A stretch of 64,000 nt of DNA from Solen grandis (taxonomy: Eukaryota > Mollusca > Bivalvia > Adapedonta > Solenidae), in assembly GCA_021229015.1 (NCBI GenBank), contig CM037785.1:2416964-2480963 (forward strand). Reading direction: 5' to 3'. A program made the translations under genes and the position numbers. The notes under the pieces are model-generated. The model worked only from the letters and a program-made list of their open reading frames with translations. It did no database searches and was not told the origin of the DNA. Of the stretch, positions 34,051 to 47,005 are shown piece after piece. Every line of letters begins with the position of its first letter. Position 1 is the stretch's first letter.

Positions 34051-35689
34051 TATTACTAGAGAGTGCCTGATTAAGATAAAATTTCTGACACCAACGTAGC
34101 CGCCACTTATGCTTCTCGTCATCCCCATTCTCATTATTCTCATTCTCTGTTCATCCGTTAATATATATTCCTTTTTTTTTTGTAAAATGTTACAACATCG
34201 TATTGACAAGATGTTTGTTTTGTTTTGCCATATCATTGTTCACATTATATTGTTAAAGGGAGAAGAACACGATAAGAAATTTCTTTCGTTCTAATCCCTA
34301 TATTTATTGTATTTCCAATATTGTATTTGATACAATTTAGAAATACAATATGTTTAAACTAACATCAGTATAGACGTATGAAAAATGAGATAAAACAATT
34401 GATTATTATATAAATTACATTCTAAATTGTCCACGTAATAAAAAAATATAAAGTAACATATCTTGTGGGTAAGAGTTACAAATATAACCTGACTTTAACC
34501 TGATTGTCCTTTGATCAAAGACCTTATAACCGCAACTCTGCTATAATTAAAGAGCAAGTCAAGAGCTTTTAAATTACGTGTACAATCATGTGACCGCTAG
34601 ATAATGCGAGATGTTTAAAATTACTCATGTCAAATATAAATATACTACAAGTTTTCTCTTAAATAATTGCCTTTTAAACCAAATATGACAGCAACAACCA
34701 TTGACAATCTCATTAAAATCATATCCTAATTTGCGCTCCTCTACTTTCCGTGATTAGGATCTGACAATATCGCATTAAAGGTCACGTCAGATTGACCTTA
34801 AAAGTAATTTATTCTCGATTTTAAACCAATTAAAATAGCGCGTTTCAAACTGACTTCGGCAAAACATTAAAAATCGATGCCTCAACGAAATGATACGATA
34901 ACTTATTGTATAATCAGGCCTCCGGACTAAACACAGATATATTACACAATATACAACATATTCAATGGCAAAGAGTTAATACAGAATCAATGAAAAACAA
35001 ATGACAACCTTACAGCATTACTTATTTCTAGACATTATTTTTTTATAGTATATTGTAAGGTAAAGATACAATTTGTTTCATTTAATATGTTACTCTGTTT
35101 TATTGAAAAAATAACAATATGACATGCCAGCTTTTTTCTCAAGGAACAACCGAGAATATATCACGAGCCAAACTGCATAAAAATAGGGTACAATGGTCGC
35201 CATTGCAAACACGTGGGTTCTCTCGGTTCTTCGGTTTCCTCGAACAATAATGGCCACCTACGCCGCCACCAGAGCCATCGAGAGTGATTAATATAAGTTG
35301 TGAGTACTTGTTTCCTAATCGATGTAAAATAAATAAATTTAAAGCTTAATAATTAACTTAATTGCTTAAAGAAGCTGAGTGTCTCAGCGAGATCTTGTTT
35401 AAATCTTAATAACCTGTATTTTTTCATCACGAGAAAACACGTTATTTCAGACCGTTTCATAGGTTTTTATCTAGAGTAAAAGGCCTTTATATTTTAAATA
35501 CGTAATAAAAATCAAAGATTCCAGGATAAATTATTGAAAACCGCTAATCTTTACAACCATAAAAAATAATAAATTCTAAATATCTGATTTATATTATGTA
35601 AATACATGCATATCTAGGCCTGTTTTATTCATTTGCATGGGAGTAATAATGAATTGTTTGGATGTAAATTAGGCATGGTTCTGACACAT
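34051..35689. other. LINE A 3' region, then unassigned AT-rich sequence
   Basis: 34051 to roughly 34400 is probably the 3' untranslated region of LINE A; no clear poly(A) or repeat tail marks its end. Beyond it no gene is supported. Near 35205-35290 a GTGGGTTCTCTCGGTTCTTC...GGTTTCCTCG stretch followed by GCCGCCACCAGAGCC and CGAGAGTGATTA resembles dispersed repeat sequence; part of it is similar to the body of the SINE-like copy at 35690-35972. Confidence 0.4.
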
Positions 35690-35972
35690 CTTGGTGAACG
35701 TGAACTGTATCTGCAGGTATCACAGAACGAATGTCCCGGAACATTATGAACCATCTAGTACAGTTGGCCTTAGATTCAGTCACTGGCAGCAACATACCAA
35801 AGTCATGAAATTTAGCAGTGATTTAATGGTGGTTTGGGGGAGGAAACCAGAGAACCCCGAGGAAACTCGCGTGACTGAATGGGAATTATCGTAATCTCTC
35901 ATGCTCGTGACCAGGATTGAACCCGGGACTCAAGAAATGAAGCATGTCACCACTAAGTTATCAAGGCACCAA
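35690..35972 (-). mobile_element. tRNA-derived SINE-like copy
   Basis: On the minus strand the segment begins GGTGCC..GATAACTTAGTGGTGACATG, an A-box-like start (plus-strand 35946-35961). About 30 bases later comes GGGTTCAATCC, a B-box match (35915-35925). These are the two internal Pol III promoter elements at tRNA-like spacing. The downstream body contains GGGTTCTCTGGTTTCCTCCC. No A-rich tail or target duplication was identified, so the 3' limit is approximate. Confidence 0.5.
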
Positions 35973-37223
35973 AAGGTGATTGCATGCCACTTGTTTACAG
36001 CATGGTACCACAGTACCAATAAGGTAACATTGTGAAATAGCTGTAATTCTAATTCTTGCGTTAACTCGATAAAGGCAAAGGTCATTTGAGGTCATACATT
36101 CTACACGTTTTCCTGCAACTATATATTCTAGAAGAATGTCAGCCGAACTCGCTCTTTTTTTTTCATGTTAACCCCGCCAGCAGTCTCTCAGTGCCTGGAG
36201 AGCTTTGATTTGTTTAATAATGATCTAGAGTGAGGTTCCATGCATATATTGCATATCGAAGGAAGTCGTTACCTTTCAATCGCATTTACTTGATACGTGA
36301 CTGAGGGTGGCGTGAAACAGTATGGTGAAAATGGCTCTGATAATTATGCAAATCAGTGATGTCTGCTTTTGTTTGTTGGGACGTAAGAATACCTTAAAAT
36401 CTATGCAGGCATACAGTCTTAGATAACTTGTGATTAGAAAAACCTGATATATTATCAGGGTGTGGCAAGTCATGTCAAGTGTGTGATGCAGATAAATCAG
36501 TCCAGGTGGATCTTGGAAAGGGAAACACATTTTACCCAAACTTCGCAAAGTATGGGTGGCTATATATGGAAGTAAGTTTTTTATGCAATGGCAAACATCT
36601 CTGTATCCAATCGAAATACAAATAAGTCACAGGTAAAGGGAGATAATCCAAATAACAAATTCAAACTTATGAATAACTTTTATTATGTGGAACAAAAATA
36701 TTATATATGATTATTTCATATGATAAACACTGTCACAGTTGTTTTGAGGTATTTCATCCATCATTAAGCTAGATTGTCAGTTGGTCCAAATTAATTTCAA
36801 GTATCATGGCATAGACCAATTAAATCCAGCGGAAAGATGTCATACCTGCGTGCACACAACACTGACCAATGTTTACAAGGGAAGTAACCCAATCAGAACA
36901 AAATCGAATATAGAAACACTGGTATGACATCACCAAAAGATAGGGTAAACACACAAAAATGTTGGAGGCAAGAAAACGTGATCCGGTTACACACATACTA
37001 ACTTTTATTTAATGAAAATGCACACTACACTAAATTAGAAGTGATTGCTCCAAAGCCTAAGATAATCTTTTTTTTTTATTTTGAACATTTAAGTAGTAAA
37101 AAGATCTATGTAAAAATATATAGATTTCTTTTACACAGAAGACAAAATCAAATTATAAAATGTTAACAAAGTAACGAAAAACATTGCAATCATTATAAAA
37201 TTATGTGATGACCATGCATCAAA
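35973..37223. other. Unassigned sequence
   Basis: Nothing is supported here. A 90-codon minus ORF at 36276-36548 has no recognised features. Confidence 0.4.
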
Positions 37224-37340
37224 ATCAAGGTTACCCGGTACGTTGCTACCAATTTAAAGAAGAAGTTACCTACCTTCTTATTATATATAAGGTCATTGAT
37301 TTTTTTTTTAATTGGCGGCAACGTACCGGGTACCTTTGAT
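37224..37340. mobile_element. Small inverted-repeat element (MITE-like)
   Basis: GGTTACCCGGTACGTTGCTA.CCAATT at 37229-37253 is the inverted counterpart of AATTGGCGGCAACGTACCGG.GTACC at 37310-37334. The arms extend outward through ATCAAGG and CCTTTGAT. About 55 bp separates the arms. The size and long inverted repeats suit a MITE or fold-back element. No clear target duplication was found. Confidence 0.6.
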
Positions 37341-38440
37341 CAAAATAATAAGAGTGAATTCCTTGAATGACAACTACAGCTGTATTGAAAGTATTAAGAT
37401 ATATCCATGTATCAACACATAGGTAACTCTTCACTATCTGTACTTTTATACAGTAAACTTGAGGATGTGATAACATTTTGTTTTGTAATGGTCTAATAGT
37501 TTCCAAAGTTCAAAACTTTGAAAGTGTTGAACGTCTAACAAAAGGTTTTAAATTCAACATGGTGTATTAATTTTCAGTCGGTCAGGACTGTTTACCATTC
37601 AGACTTAATTATACTTTAATGAATGAGAGGGGTGAAAGGGAGGTTACTCCCATAGGTTTAATGTACAAATAGCAATAACCTTTATGAGTATCAACTTAGA
37701 GACTGATTTCATGATAATCCTTATTAATTTTCTTTCTTTTTTTTAATATGTTGATATTGATTTTAATATAGGTAAACATAAGAAAAATATGTACCAACAG
37801 ATCACAAAAAGGAATACATGTCATAGAAATTCATGTAAATAATATGATAGCAAACATATTTGTCTTACCAATAAAGCATCTATAATAACAACAAAACATG
37901 ATTAGTCTTCTAAATATCTCAAACTGCCATGTTAGCATCAACTACCATCAAATATTAATCATACTTTTACTTCAGCATTTCAAACCTGGTCAGGTAAAAG
38001 TAAAGATATTTGCATGAGCAACATGTGATATATTAACATTAGAATCAATGATGGGAACACTACATGTACTTGTTTATACTCTGTAATACTAAATGAGATT
38101 TGCTGAAAATCAAATTCATCCGATATAATTACCATAAACATTATACCCATGTTTAGAAGCTGTTTATTTGAGCGTGAGATTGGACATGCAAGGGGATTCT
38201 CACGATGGTGACAAAGATAACAAAGTGATACACTTACGTACCTGCCATGCCATGCGTGTGACACCAAAGTACTTAAGTGTTACATGCATGCATTCATCCA
38301 TATGTTGAAGATGTTTTATATATACAATACAAAATCCTTTATTACTTAAATCATTGTCAGACATGTGAGAGCATGTACAAATGAAGTACAATGTACATAA
38401 AAGAAAAGGTCACTTAAGTAACATAACAAACAAGAGAAAA
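37341..38440. other. Unassigned AT-rich sequence
   Basis: No repeat, RNA or coding signal was found. ORFs at 37980-38391 on the minus strand are short and unrecognised. Confidence 0.4.
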
Positions 38441-41400
38441 AATATAAATATAATAGATAATATAGAAGAGAGAGTCTATATGCAAGTATAATTATATGTT
38501 TTGGTTTGTTATCCTCTGACATATTTTTATTTGAATTCTCTCAACTATCTACAGTCATAATAGATAATATAGAAGAGAGAGTCTATATGCAAGTATAATT
38601 ATATGTTTTGGTTTGCTATCCTCTGACATATTTTTATTTGAATTCTCTCAACTATCTACAGTCGTAATAGATAATATAGAAGAGAGAGTCTATATGCATG
38701 TATAATTATATGTTTTGGTTTGTTATACTCTGACATATTTTTATTTGAATTCTCTCAACTATCTACAGTCGTAATAGATAATATAGAAGAGAGAGTCTAT
38801 ATGCATGTATAATTATATGTTTTGGTTTGTTATCCTCTGACATATTTTTATTTGAATTCTCTCAACTATCTCTATATGCATGTATAATTATACGTTTTGG
38901 TTTGTTATCCTCTGACATATTTTTATTTGAATTCTCTCAACTATCTACAGTCATAATAGATAATATAGAAGAGAGAGTCTATATGCATGTATAATTATAT
39001 GTTTTTGTTTGTTATCCTCTGACATATTTTTATTTGAATTCTCTCAACTATCTACAGTCGTAATAGATAATATAGAAGAGAGAGTCTATATGCATGTATA
39101 ATTATATGTTTTGGTTTGTTATCCTCTGAATATTTTTATTTGAATTCTCTCAACTATCTACAGTCGTAATAGATAATATAGAAGAGAGAGTCTATATGCA
39201 TGTATAATTATATGTTTTGGTTTGTTATCCTCTGACATATTTTTATTTGAATTCTCTCAACTATCTACAGTCGTAATAGATAATATAGAAGAGAGAGTCT
39301 ATATGCATGTATAATTATATGTTTTGGTTTGTTATCCTCTGACATATTTTTATTTGAATTCTCTCAACTTTCTACAGTCGTAATAGATAATATAGAAGAG
39401 AGAGTCTATATGCATGTATAATTATATGTTTTGGTTTGTTATCCTCTGACATATTTTTATTTGAATTCTCTCAACTATCTACAGTCGTAATAGATAATAT
39501 AGAAGAGAGAGTCTATATGCATGTATAAATATATGTTTTGGTTTGTTATCCTCTGACATATTTTTATTTGAATTCTCTCAACTATCTACAGTCGTAATAG
39601 ATAATATAGAAGAGAGAGTCTATATGCATGTATAATTATATGTTTTGGTTTGTTATCCTCTGATATATTTTTATTTGAATTCTCTCAACTATCTACAGTC
39701 GTAATAGATAATATAGAAGAGAGAGTCTATATGCATGTATAATTATATGTTTTGGTTTGTTATCCTCTGATATATTTTTATTTGAATTCTCTCAACTATC
39801 TACAGTCGTAATAGATAATATAGAAGAGAGAGTCTATATGCATGTATAATTATATGTTTTGGTTTGTTATCCTCTGATATATTTTTATTTGAATTCTCTC
39901 AACTATCTACAGTCGTAATAGATAATATAGAAGAGAGAGTCTATATGCATGTATAATTATATGTTTTGATTTGTTATCCTCTGACATATTTTTATTTGAA
40001 TTCTCTCAACTATCTACAGTCGTAATAGATAATATAGAAGAGAGAGTCTATATGCATGTATAATTAATTGTTTTGGTTTGTTATACTCTGACATATTTTT
40101 ATTTTGAATTCATCTACAACTATCTACAGTCGTAATAGATAATATAGAAGAGAGAGTCTATATGCATGTATAATTATATGTTTCGGTTTGTTATCCTCTG
40201 ACATATTTTTATTTGAATTCTCTCAACTATCTACAGTCGTAATAGATAATATAGAAGAAGAGTCTATATGCATGTATAATTATATGTTTTGTTTGTTATA
40301 CCTTGACATATTTTTATTTGAATTCTCTCAACTATCTACAGTCGTAATAGATAATTGAAGAGAGAGTCTATATGCATGTATAATTATATGTTTTGGTTTG
40401 TTATCCTTTGAATATTTTTATTTTAATTCTCTCAACTATCTACAGTCGTAATAGATATATAGAAGAGAGAGTCTATATGCATGTATAATTATATGTTTTG
40501 GTTTTTATCCTCTGACATATTTTTATTTGAATTCTCTCAACTATCTACAGTCTAATAGATAATATAGAAGAGAGAGTCTTATGCATGTATAATTATATGT
40601 TTTGGTTTGTTATCCTCTGACATATTTTATTTGAATTCTCTCAACTATCTACAGTCGTAATAGATAATATAGAAGAGAGAGTCTATATGCATGTATAATT
40701 ATACGTTTTGGTTTGTTATCCTCTGACATATTTTTATTTGAATTCTCTCAACTATTACAGTCTAATAGATTATATAGAAGAGAGATCTATATGCATGTAT
40801 AATTAATAGTTTTGGTTTGTTATCCTCTGACATATTTTTATTTGATTCTCTCAACTATCTACAGTCATAATAATAATATAGAAAGAGAGTCTATATGCAT
40901 GTATAATTATATGTTTGTTTGTTATCCTCTGACATATTTTTATTTGAATTCTCTCAACTATCTACAGTCTAATAGATAATATAGAAGAGAGAGTCTATAT
41001 GCATGTATAATTATATGTTTTGGTTTGTTATCCTCTGACATATTTTTATTTGAATTCTCTCAACTATCTACAGTCATAATAGATAATATAGAAGAGAGAG
41101 TCTATATGCATGTATAATTATATGTTTGTTTGTATCCTCTGACATATTTTTATTTGAATTCTCTCAACTATCTACAGTCGTAATAGATAATATAGAAGAG
41201 AGAGTCTATATGCATGTATAATTATATGTTTTGGTTTGTTATCCTCTGACATATTTTTATTTGAATTCTCTCAACTATCTACAGTCGTAATAGATAATAT
41301 AGAAGAGAGAGTCTATATGCATGTATAATTATATGTTTTGGTTTGTTATCCTCTGACATATTTTTATTTGAATTCTCTCAACTATCTACAGTCGTAATAG

Positions 41401-42013
41401 ATAATATAGAAGAGAGAGTCTATATGCATGTATAATTATATGTTTTGGTTTGTTATCCTCTGACATATTTTTATTTGAATTCTCTCAACTATCTACAGTC
41501 GTAATAGATAATATAGAAGAGAGAGTCTATATGCATGTATAATTATATGTTTTGGTTTGTTATCCTCTGACATATTTTTATTTGAATTCTCTCAACTATC
41601 TACAGTCGTAATAGATAATATAGAAGAGAGAGTCTATATTCATGTATAATTATATGTTTTGGTTTGTTATCCTCTGACATATTTTTATTTGAATTCTCTC
41701 AACTATCTACAGGAGAGAGTCTATATGCATGTATAAATATATGTTTTGGTTTGTTATCCTCTGAAATATTTTTATTTGAATTCTCTCAACTATCTACAGT
41801 CGTAATAGATAATATAGAAGAGAGAGTCTATATGCATGTATAATTTATGTTTTGGTTTGTTATCCTGTTTTTTTTTTATTTGAATTCTCTCAACTATCTA
41901 CAGTCGTACTAGATAATATAGAAGAGAGAGTCTATATTCATGTATAATTATATGTTTTGGTTTGTTATCCTCTGACACATTTTTATTTGAATTCTCTCAA
42001 CTATCTATAGTCC
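38441..42013. repeat. 107-bp tandem satellite, about 33 copies
   Basis: The monomer runs TAATAGATAATATAGAAGAG..., ...TATATGCATGTATAATTATA..., ...TTTTGGTTTGTTATCCTCTG..., ...AATTCTCTCAACTATCTACA. Its start-to-start distance is 107 bp (for example 38661 to 38768, and 39163 to 39270). Most copies are nearly identical. Copies at about 40050-40900 carry more small deletions, and one unit near 38865-38880 lacks about 30 bases. There are no unique spacers, so this is not a CRISPR array, and it does not encode protein. Confidence 0.95.
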
Positions 42014-44506
42014 CTCTCTCGCTCACACATTCTCTTACGTTTCCCTAACAATGTTATACAAAAATGATAAATAGTGAATAAACAAAACAGAACAAAATAA
42101 ACGAAGTAGTTTTGAATTTAAAAAAAAGAAGAGTTTGAACAATAACCAGCATTTTTGGAGGGAAGAATCAGAAAAAAAAAAGAAGAAAAAAAAAGCTATG
42201 TTTAAAATAAAAAGATATGTATAGTAAATAACTGAATGGAAAAGGAGATGATATAGCCGAAGAAAACGCAAATTGGATTAACAATATTGATAGATAGTTT
42301 TCACATTTTTTAGGTATCTTCTCTGAACTTTCATGCAGAATTTAAAGTGTCACTGACAGGCCCGGATCCAGAATTTTCCGCTAGCGGAGGCGGGGGGGGG
42401 GGGGGTCAAAATTTGAATGTGATGTGAGTGCTAGGGGGTCCGCATGCTCCCCCGAAAAAAAATGCTTTTAGTTTAACGGAGATGTCTGGGGATAAAAGTG
42501 AAGGATTTATTTTTTGAAACTTGAAGACCATGGATCTAATGCGTAGGGCCCACTGGAGAATGTGGAAATACACAAATTTCTGAAAAAAAGTCTGAACTTC
42601 TAGAGAAATGATACGTTTAAATGTCAGTTATATCGAAGGACTAGTTTAAAGCGGTAAAATGTATGTCTACACCGGTTATGTTATATCCGGTTACAAACTT
42701 GCGTTTCACTGGAATCATGAAAATATTACTTTTTTTCGAGTGTTTCAATACTACGGCAGGTGCAAGCATGTCGCGAATGATTGGATTGTATCTGGATAAT
42801 ATAATGTGTACGACCGATCCATAAAGACATTCCACATGGATTTACAGTGTGCCTGCCTATTTTTAAGACATTTTTACCTAAAATAGTGTCGTGTTATTTA
42901 GAGGATCAATACAGATAAAAGCATATGCCTGTGTTTAACCATTTTGAACAACTGGTTGACGAAAATACACAATTTAAATTACTAAATGTATCAATCCCAA
43001 GATTTCTATCTTTAAAAAGAGCTTCTAAAATATCATAAATTATTTTATTACTGCTCTGTGTCAAGTAAAAATAACATGATCAATTACATTCATTATTAAT
43101 AAAAATAAAACGATATAGCCTATATAAATGAAAAATATTTAAAAACTGAAAAAATGTCGTGTTAGTATACAATAATACTAAATGAGCGTTAGATTCAATT
43201 AATATGTACAAGATTCACTGGTCATTGGTTTGGGGGAAAAGGCGTTGTCGTAAGGTTAAAGTGAACGTATTAAATATAGATCTGAGGGTTGTAGGTTTGA
43301 GCTCTTTTTGGACCTAATTTCATACATAGTTTTCCTGTCATTTGCCAAATCATTAAACCATGCGTAAGAGTTTTGTTAATGTTATATATTGGGATAAACG
43401 ATATAGTAAAAAGAGAACATTTATATATGCATATTGATATGTCAATTTCTTTTATACAAAGTGATGAAATACCGTTTCTAGAGATAAATTCTGTTAGTTC
43501 TGTTCTGATAAATTCCATATCCCACAAAGTGTGTGATATAGATCTGCCGGGACTACTTAAAATTGTACTTATATCGGGTGTGAATATGAGTATGTAGCAG
43601 CAATGACTAACTGATCATTAATTGCCTCATAAAATTCTGCAGTCGTCATGCACATCACCATGGAAACCATGACTGCAGGAGACGACAAAAGAAGCATGAC
43701 ACGCATTGTAAATCTTATCTTGAGGAATGCCCAGAATGCAGAAGATCCCGATGGAGTGACGCAAGCGACTGAGAAACATCCATTTTATGAGCCTGTATAT
43801 AGTGTAGTGTTGATAACCAGAAATACATTGCGCTTCAATGGGCATTCAAACTGTGCGATCAGTTTTAGAATCCATAGTGCATATTATATAACTATCGCAT
43901 CCCATAAAGAATGATTGTATGTCAACACGAGATTGAGTATGCCCACCAAAGTCTTATATGGAAATTTCACACTCGAAGGTCACGTAAAGGTATAACAATT
44001 TTAAACTAAGCATAAAATAATAACTAGCCCACATAGAAATATGTTGTCGTATGTAACAATAACCGTTCTAGTAAGTTGAATAATGTTTAATGAGCTTCTC
44101 CTGCCCCCCCCCCCCCTTCCTCTTTCCTGAGCACTCTAAGAATGGACATGTTTTAATGACACTCCATTAGTATTACCCCTTCGACATTGTGTTTGTTTTT
44201 TTGGTGTCAAACTGTTGACCGTCTTAATTTTGTAAATGTTCACTTCACCACGTCGAGGTGGACTGAACAATTACTTTTGTAGATTTTATTTTTCTATTTG
44301 TGGAAGTATTTTTTTTTATTCATTAAATTTTTTGTTTATTTAAAACAGCATTTTTTCTTACCATTTTACCTGTACAGTAATACGAATTTGACATTTTTTT
44401 TTTTTGTATAAACACCAACATTTCAATATTTATAACCACACGAGGCCTCATTGAGTCACGTCCACGAACCATGGTATCAGTCCTGAATTGTGCCGCCCTG
44501 TCAAGT
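42014..44506. other. Unassigned sequence with G and C homopolymer tracts
   Basis: A run of 14 G near 42389-42402 follows AGGCCCGGATCCAGAATTTT, a phrase I associate with degenerate transposon ends. A run of about 13 C lies near 44104. ORFs at 43270-43914 overlap on both strands and show no domain. No gene is supported. Confidence 0.4.
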
Positions 44507-44510
44507 TTAA

Positions 44511-44655
44511 AGGAATACGCTCGGCTGATAACAACTAGGTTTTAATTGAAAGATATTGATGTAAATAAACCAATTTAATTACTCATTTCATTGAATCAAT
44601 CGTAATAAGAAAGAAATTGCAAGTTAAAGACGTCTATTTACACCAATTTGCTCCG
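44511..44655. repeat. Left terminal inverted repeat of the outer element
   Basis: It matches 49763-49906 in inverted orientation with few differences, ending at CAATTTGCTCC. Immediately inside lies the MULE target duplication. Confidence 0.8.
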
Positions 44656-44657
44656 AG
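44649..44657. repeat. Left 9-bp target duplication of the MULE
   Basis: TGCTCCGAG here and at 48465-48473. Nine base pairs is the usual duplication length for Mutator-like elements. Confidence 0.8.
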
Positions 44658-44810
44658 GGTATCCGGACATTTGCCCCCCCCCCGGACATTTGCCCCCTCG
44701 GACAAATGCCCCCTTTTTTGACTAGGGCGGACATTTGCCCCCTCAGTGTTTCGGACAGGGCGGACATTTGCCCCCTCACTTAGTTTGTTAAGGCGGACAT
44801 TTGCCCCCTC
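44658..44810. repeat. Left TIR of the MULE, repeated CATTTGCCCCC motif
   Basis: GGACATTTGCCCCC or close variants occur at least five times. The order of variants, including CGGACAAATGCCCCC followed by TTTTTTGACTAGGG, is mirrored at 48311-48464. Confidence 0.85.
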
Positions 44811-45384
44811 GGACGTAGCTCCCTTCCCTAACGACCACATAAATAAATAGAATGCTATGTTTAACAGTGTTTTAATAAAGATTATACTTACTTATAATAA
44901 TATCTGACAATTTATGTATAACATTTAATTCCTAAAACATTTTTTGACCAGAGCCAAATAGATCGCTATGTTTTCAAAATTGTGCGAACGTCTATTTAAT
45001 TACCGAAATGTTTAAAAGTAATAATGTTTATGTATTTTCTTATATATTCGAAATCGAGAGTAATAATTATCTGATTTCTGTTGGTTTTATCAATTTTTTT
45101 TGTATTGCTAGTTTTTTTCTTTATATTGAATATCATTAGAAACATGCAATAATGAGCTGAAACTAACAGGACATTCATACAATAAGCAAACTACGAATTA
45201 AAAGGCGTTATGTGTGAACTAATTAAAGGCGGTTTATAGACAAAAGAAATAATTGATAGTGACCGGTGATTTACTTTGAACTTAACCAGCTTAAATGATA
45301 TGTGTGAAGTAATTAAAGGCTGATTATCAATTAAAGTGAATTCTTATCATATTATAAATCGGTACTTTGTTATGTCCCGCTGAC

Positions 45385-45612
45385 ATGATATACTCAAAAG
45401 TCGAAAAAAGTATATATGTCTTCAATAACTTACTCGAATCACAATCGCTCAATGCAATCATGGAATTCATTAAAAGTAACAGAGGTGCACTGAAGTTGTG
45501 TTTCGAAGGATTTTCGTACACAAAGAAGAAAGAAAGTAAAACGACAGTTACATGGGAATGCTCTCAACGCCGTTCTATGTCATGCAAAGGGGTTGTGATA
45601 ACAAACAATCCA
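45385..45612 (+). CDS. MULE transposase exon 1 (FLYWCH zinc finger, first half)
   Basis: The first in-frame ATG is at 45385. The exon encodes SKVEKSIYVFNNLLESQSLN and then SNRGALKLCFEGFSYTKKKE...VTWECSQRRSMSCKG, matching the first half of a FLYWCH zinc finger: an FxGFxY core, then W-x-C and C ligands. It ends at a canonical donor, CCA|GTAAGT at 45613. FLYWCH domains are found at the N-terminus of many animal MULE transposases, where they bind the transposon ends. The zinc ligands are completed in exon 2. Confidence 0.8.
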
Positions 45613-45786
45613 GTAAGTATTAACTTAATTCCTAGCAAAGTATATTGTAAACTTTATAAATTGTTAAATTATAAATTCCAGACTTTTAAATATTAATGAT
45701 ATATAATTTATCGAATATTGATGTTAATTAACATAAACAGTTAGATCTACATATTTTTAATTTAATTATATGTTTATTTATTCCAG

Positions 45787-45945
45787 CCAACAGAAGTCAA
45801 ATCAACCAAAGACCACTGCCATGAAAACGACCCATTTCAGGTTGAAGCAGCTAAAGTCAGGACTGCAATCATGGACAGTGTAGAAGCGAACCGGGGATTA
45901 CCAGGCCAAATCATAGCGGACAAGATGGTGTCCCAACCTGTCGAG
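45787..45945 (+). CDS. MULE transposase exon 2 (FLYWCH second half)
   Basis: The acceptor is TATTCCAG at 45779-45786, and the exon continues exon 1 in frame with PTEVKSTKDHCHENDPFQVE. HCH supplies the closing HxH ligands of the FLYWCH finger. The rest (AKVRTAIMDSVEANRGLPGQ, then IIADKMVSQPVE) is the helical linker usual before the MULE catalytic domain. The donor GAG|GTAAAT is at 45946. Phase and splice signals fit both neighbours. Confidence 0.8.
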
Positions 45946-46110
45946 GTAAATTAAGTTTATAATTAAATGTCGCATACCAAAATATGTTATGACACACATT
46001 TGATTTTTTTATTTGAAATTTTTTAAATATATTTATAAGTAATTAAAAATTAATAAAAGAAATATTTTATATTTTTTAAGTGTTTTAACATATAGCTTTA
46101 TTTGTTTCAG

Positions 46111-46468
46111 GTTCGAGTTGCTGTTGGCTCCAACGAGACGTTAAAGAGAAATATCCGACGGAAAAGGGCCGGACATACACCTGCCAACCCAGAGAACTTG
46201 AAGGACATACCATCTCCACTTCCAGATACTTACACCAATAATATGATTTACGACAACGCCTCTCCAGACAACAGGATCCTCGTATTCGCCAGTGAGGATG
46301 GCCTGAGACTGTTGCAGGACGCCAACTCCTGGTTCATGGACGGAACACATTCTACAGCACCTCAGCAGTTTCAACGCACTGCTGCCGTCAAAGACGCAAG
46401 AAGTGTATGAGGAATGCCTGACGGCCATACTAGATGCCTGCCTTCAACGCGACATCCGGCAGTTTAAA
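46111..46468 (+). pseudogene. MULE transposase exon 3, catalytic core with internal loss
   Basis: The acceptor TTGTTTCAG precedes 46111. The exon encodes RVAVGSNETLKRNIRRKRAG and then LVFASEDGLRLLQDANSWFM followed by DGTHSTAPQQF. The D of MDGT is the first catalytic Asp of MULE transposases. After QQFQ the frame breaks near 46380; a +1 frame continues KTQEVYEECLTAILDACLQR with DIRQF. The piece normally between (QLY.IH... and ...YALL) is missing, and the block with the second Asp is not seen before the A-rich tract at 46470. The product is unlikely to be active. Confidence 0.8.
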
Positions 46469-46601
46469 ATAAAAAAGAGAAGGAATAAGAAAAAAAAAAA
46501 AATTTAATATAAGAAAATATAATACAATACAATAAAATATAGGAAATATAATTTATATTACATTTACTAAATTGTACACATGTATATTTTATATTTTTCA
46601 G

Positions 46602-46837
46602 GGCTGCTTCTATCATTTAACCCAGTCCACATGGCGCCACCTGCAAGCTGAAGGGCTACAAGGGACGTATCGCGAGGATCCAGACATCAAACATTACGTT
46701 GGGATGTTAGATGGACTAGCCTTCCTTCCAGTAGACCGGGTGAAGGAGGGTATGGATTATCTGAAATCAAAAGCACCGGCGTCGATGATACCTGTCGTGG
46801 AATACTTTGACAGCACATATGTGCATGGAGGTTTTAG
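46602..46837 (+). CDS. MULE transposase exon 4
   Basis: The acceptor is TATTTTTCAG, ending at 46601. The encoded GCFYHLTQSTWRHLQAEGLQ, IKHYVGMLDGLAFLPVDRVK and MIPVVEYFDSTYVHGGF match the C-terminal part of the MULE catalytic region (GC.FH..Q..WR, LA.LP...V, YF..TW). The donor AG|GTAAGT is at 46838. The exon is open throughout. Confidence 0.85.
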
Positions 46838-47005
46838 GTAAGTTTTCTTTTTAACTGCTATTTGAAAGAGGTAGACGCATAATGTACGGAGCTAAATTGT
46901 GTATTTCTTGCTTTATAAATATAAAGATTACGAATATGTTTTTTTCAATTTCATTATCAATTTCAATAAATCTATATATTTATGTTATTTTTTTGTATCT
47001 TTCAG

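Noticed and set aside
38441..42013. Regularly spaced repeats resembling a CRISPR array
   Set aside because: The whole 107-bp unit is repeated with no unique spacers, and the context is eukaryotic. It is a satellite.
43270..43914. ORFs of 72-88 codons on both strands
   Set aside because: Mutually overlapping, no domain, no splice or start context that favours either strand.
44507..44510. Assignment of the outer TIR element to piggyBac because of the TTAA flanks
   Set aside because: Termini begin AGGAATACG rather than the CCC-type start of piggyBac and no related transposase is present; TTAA could be chance or part of the TIR.
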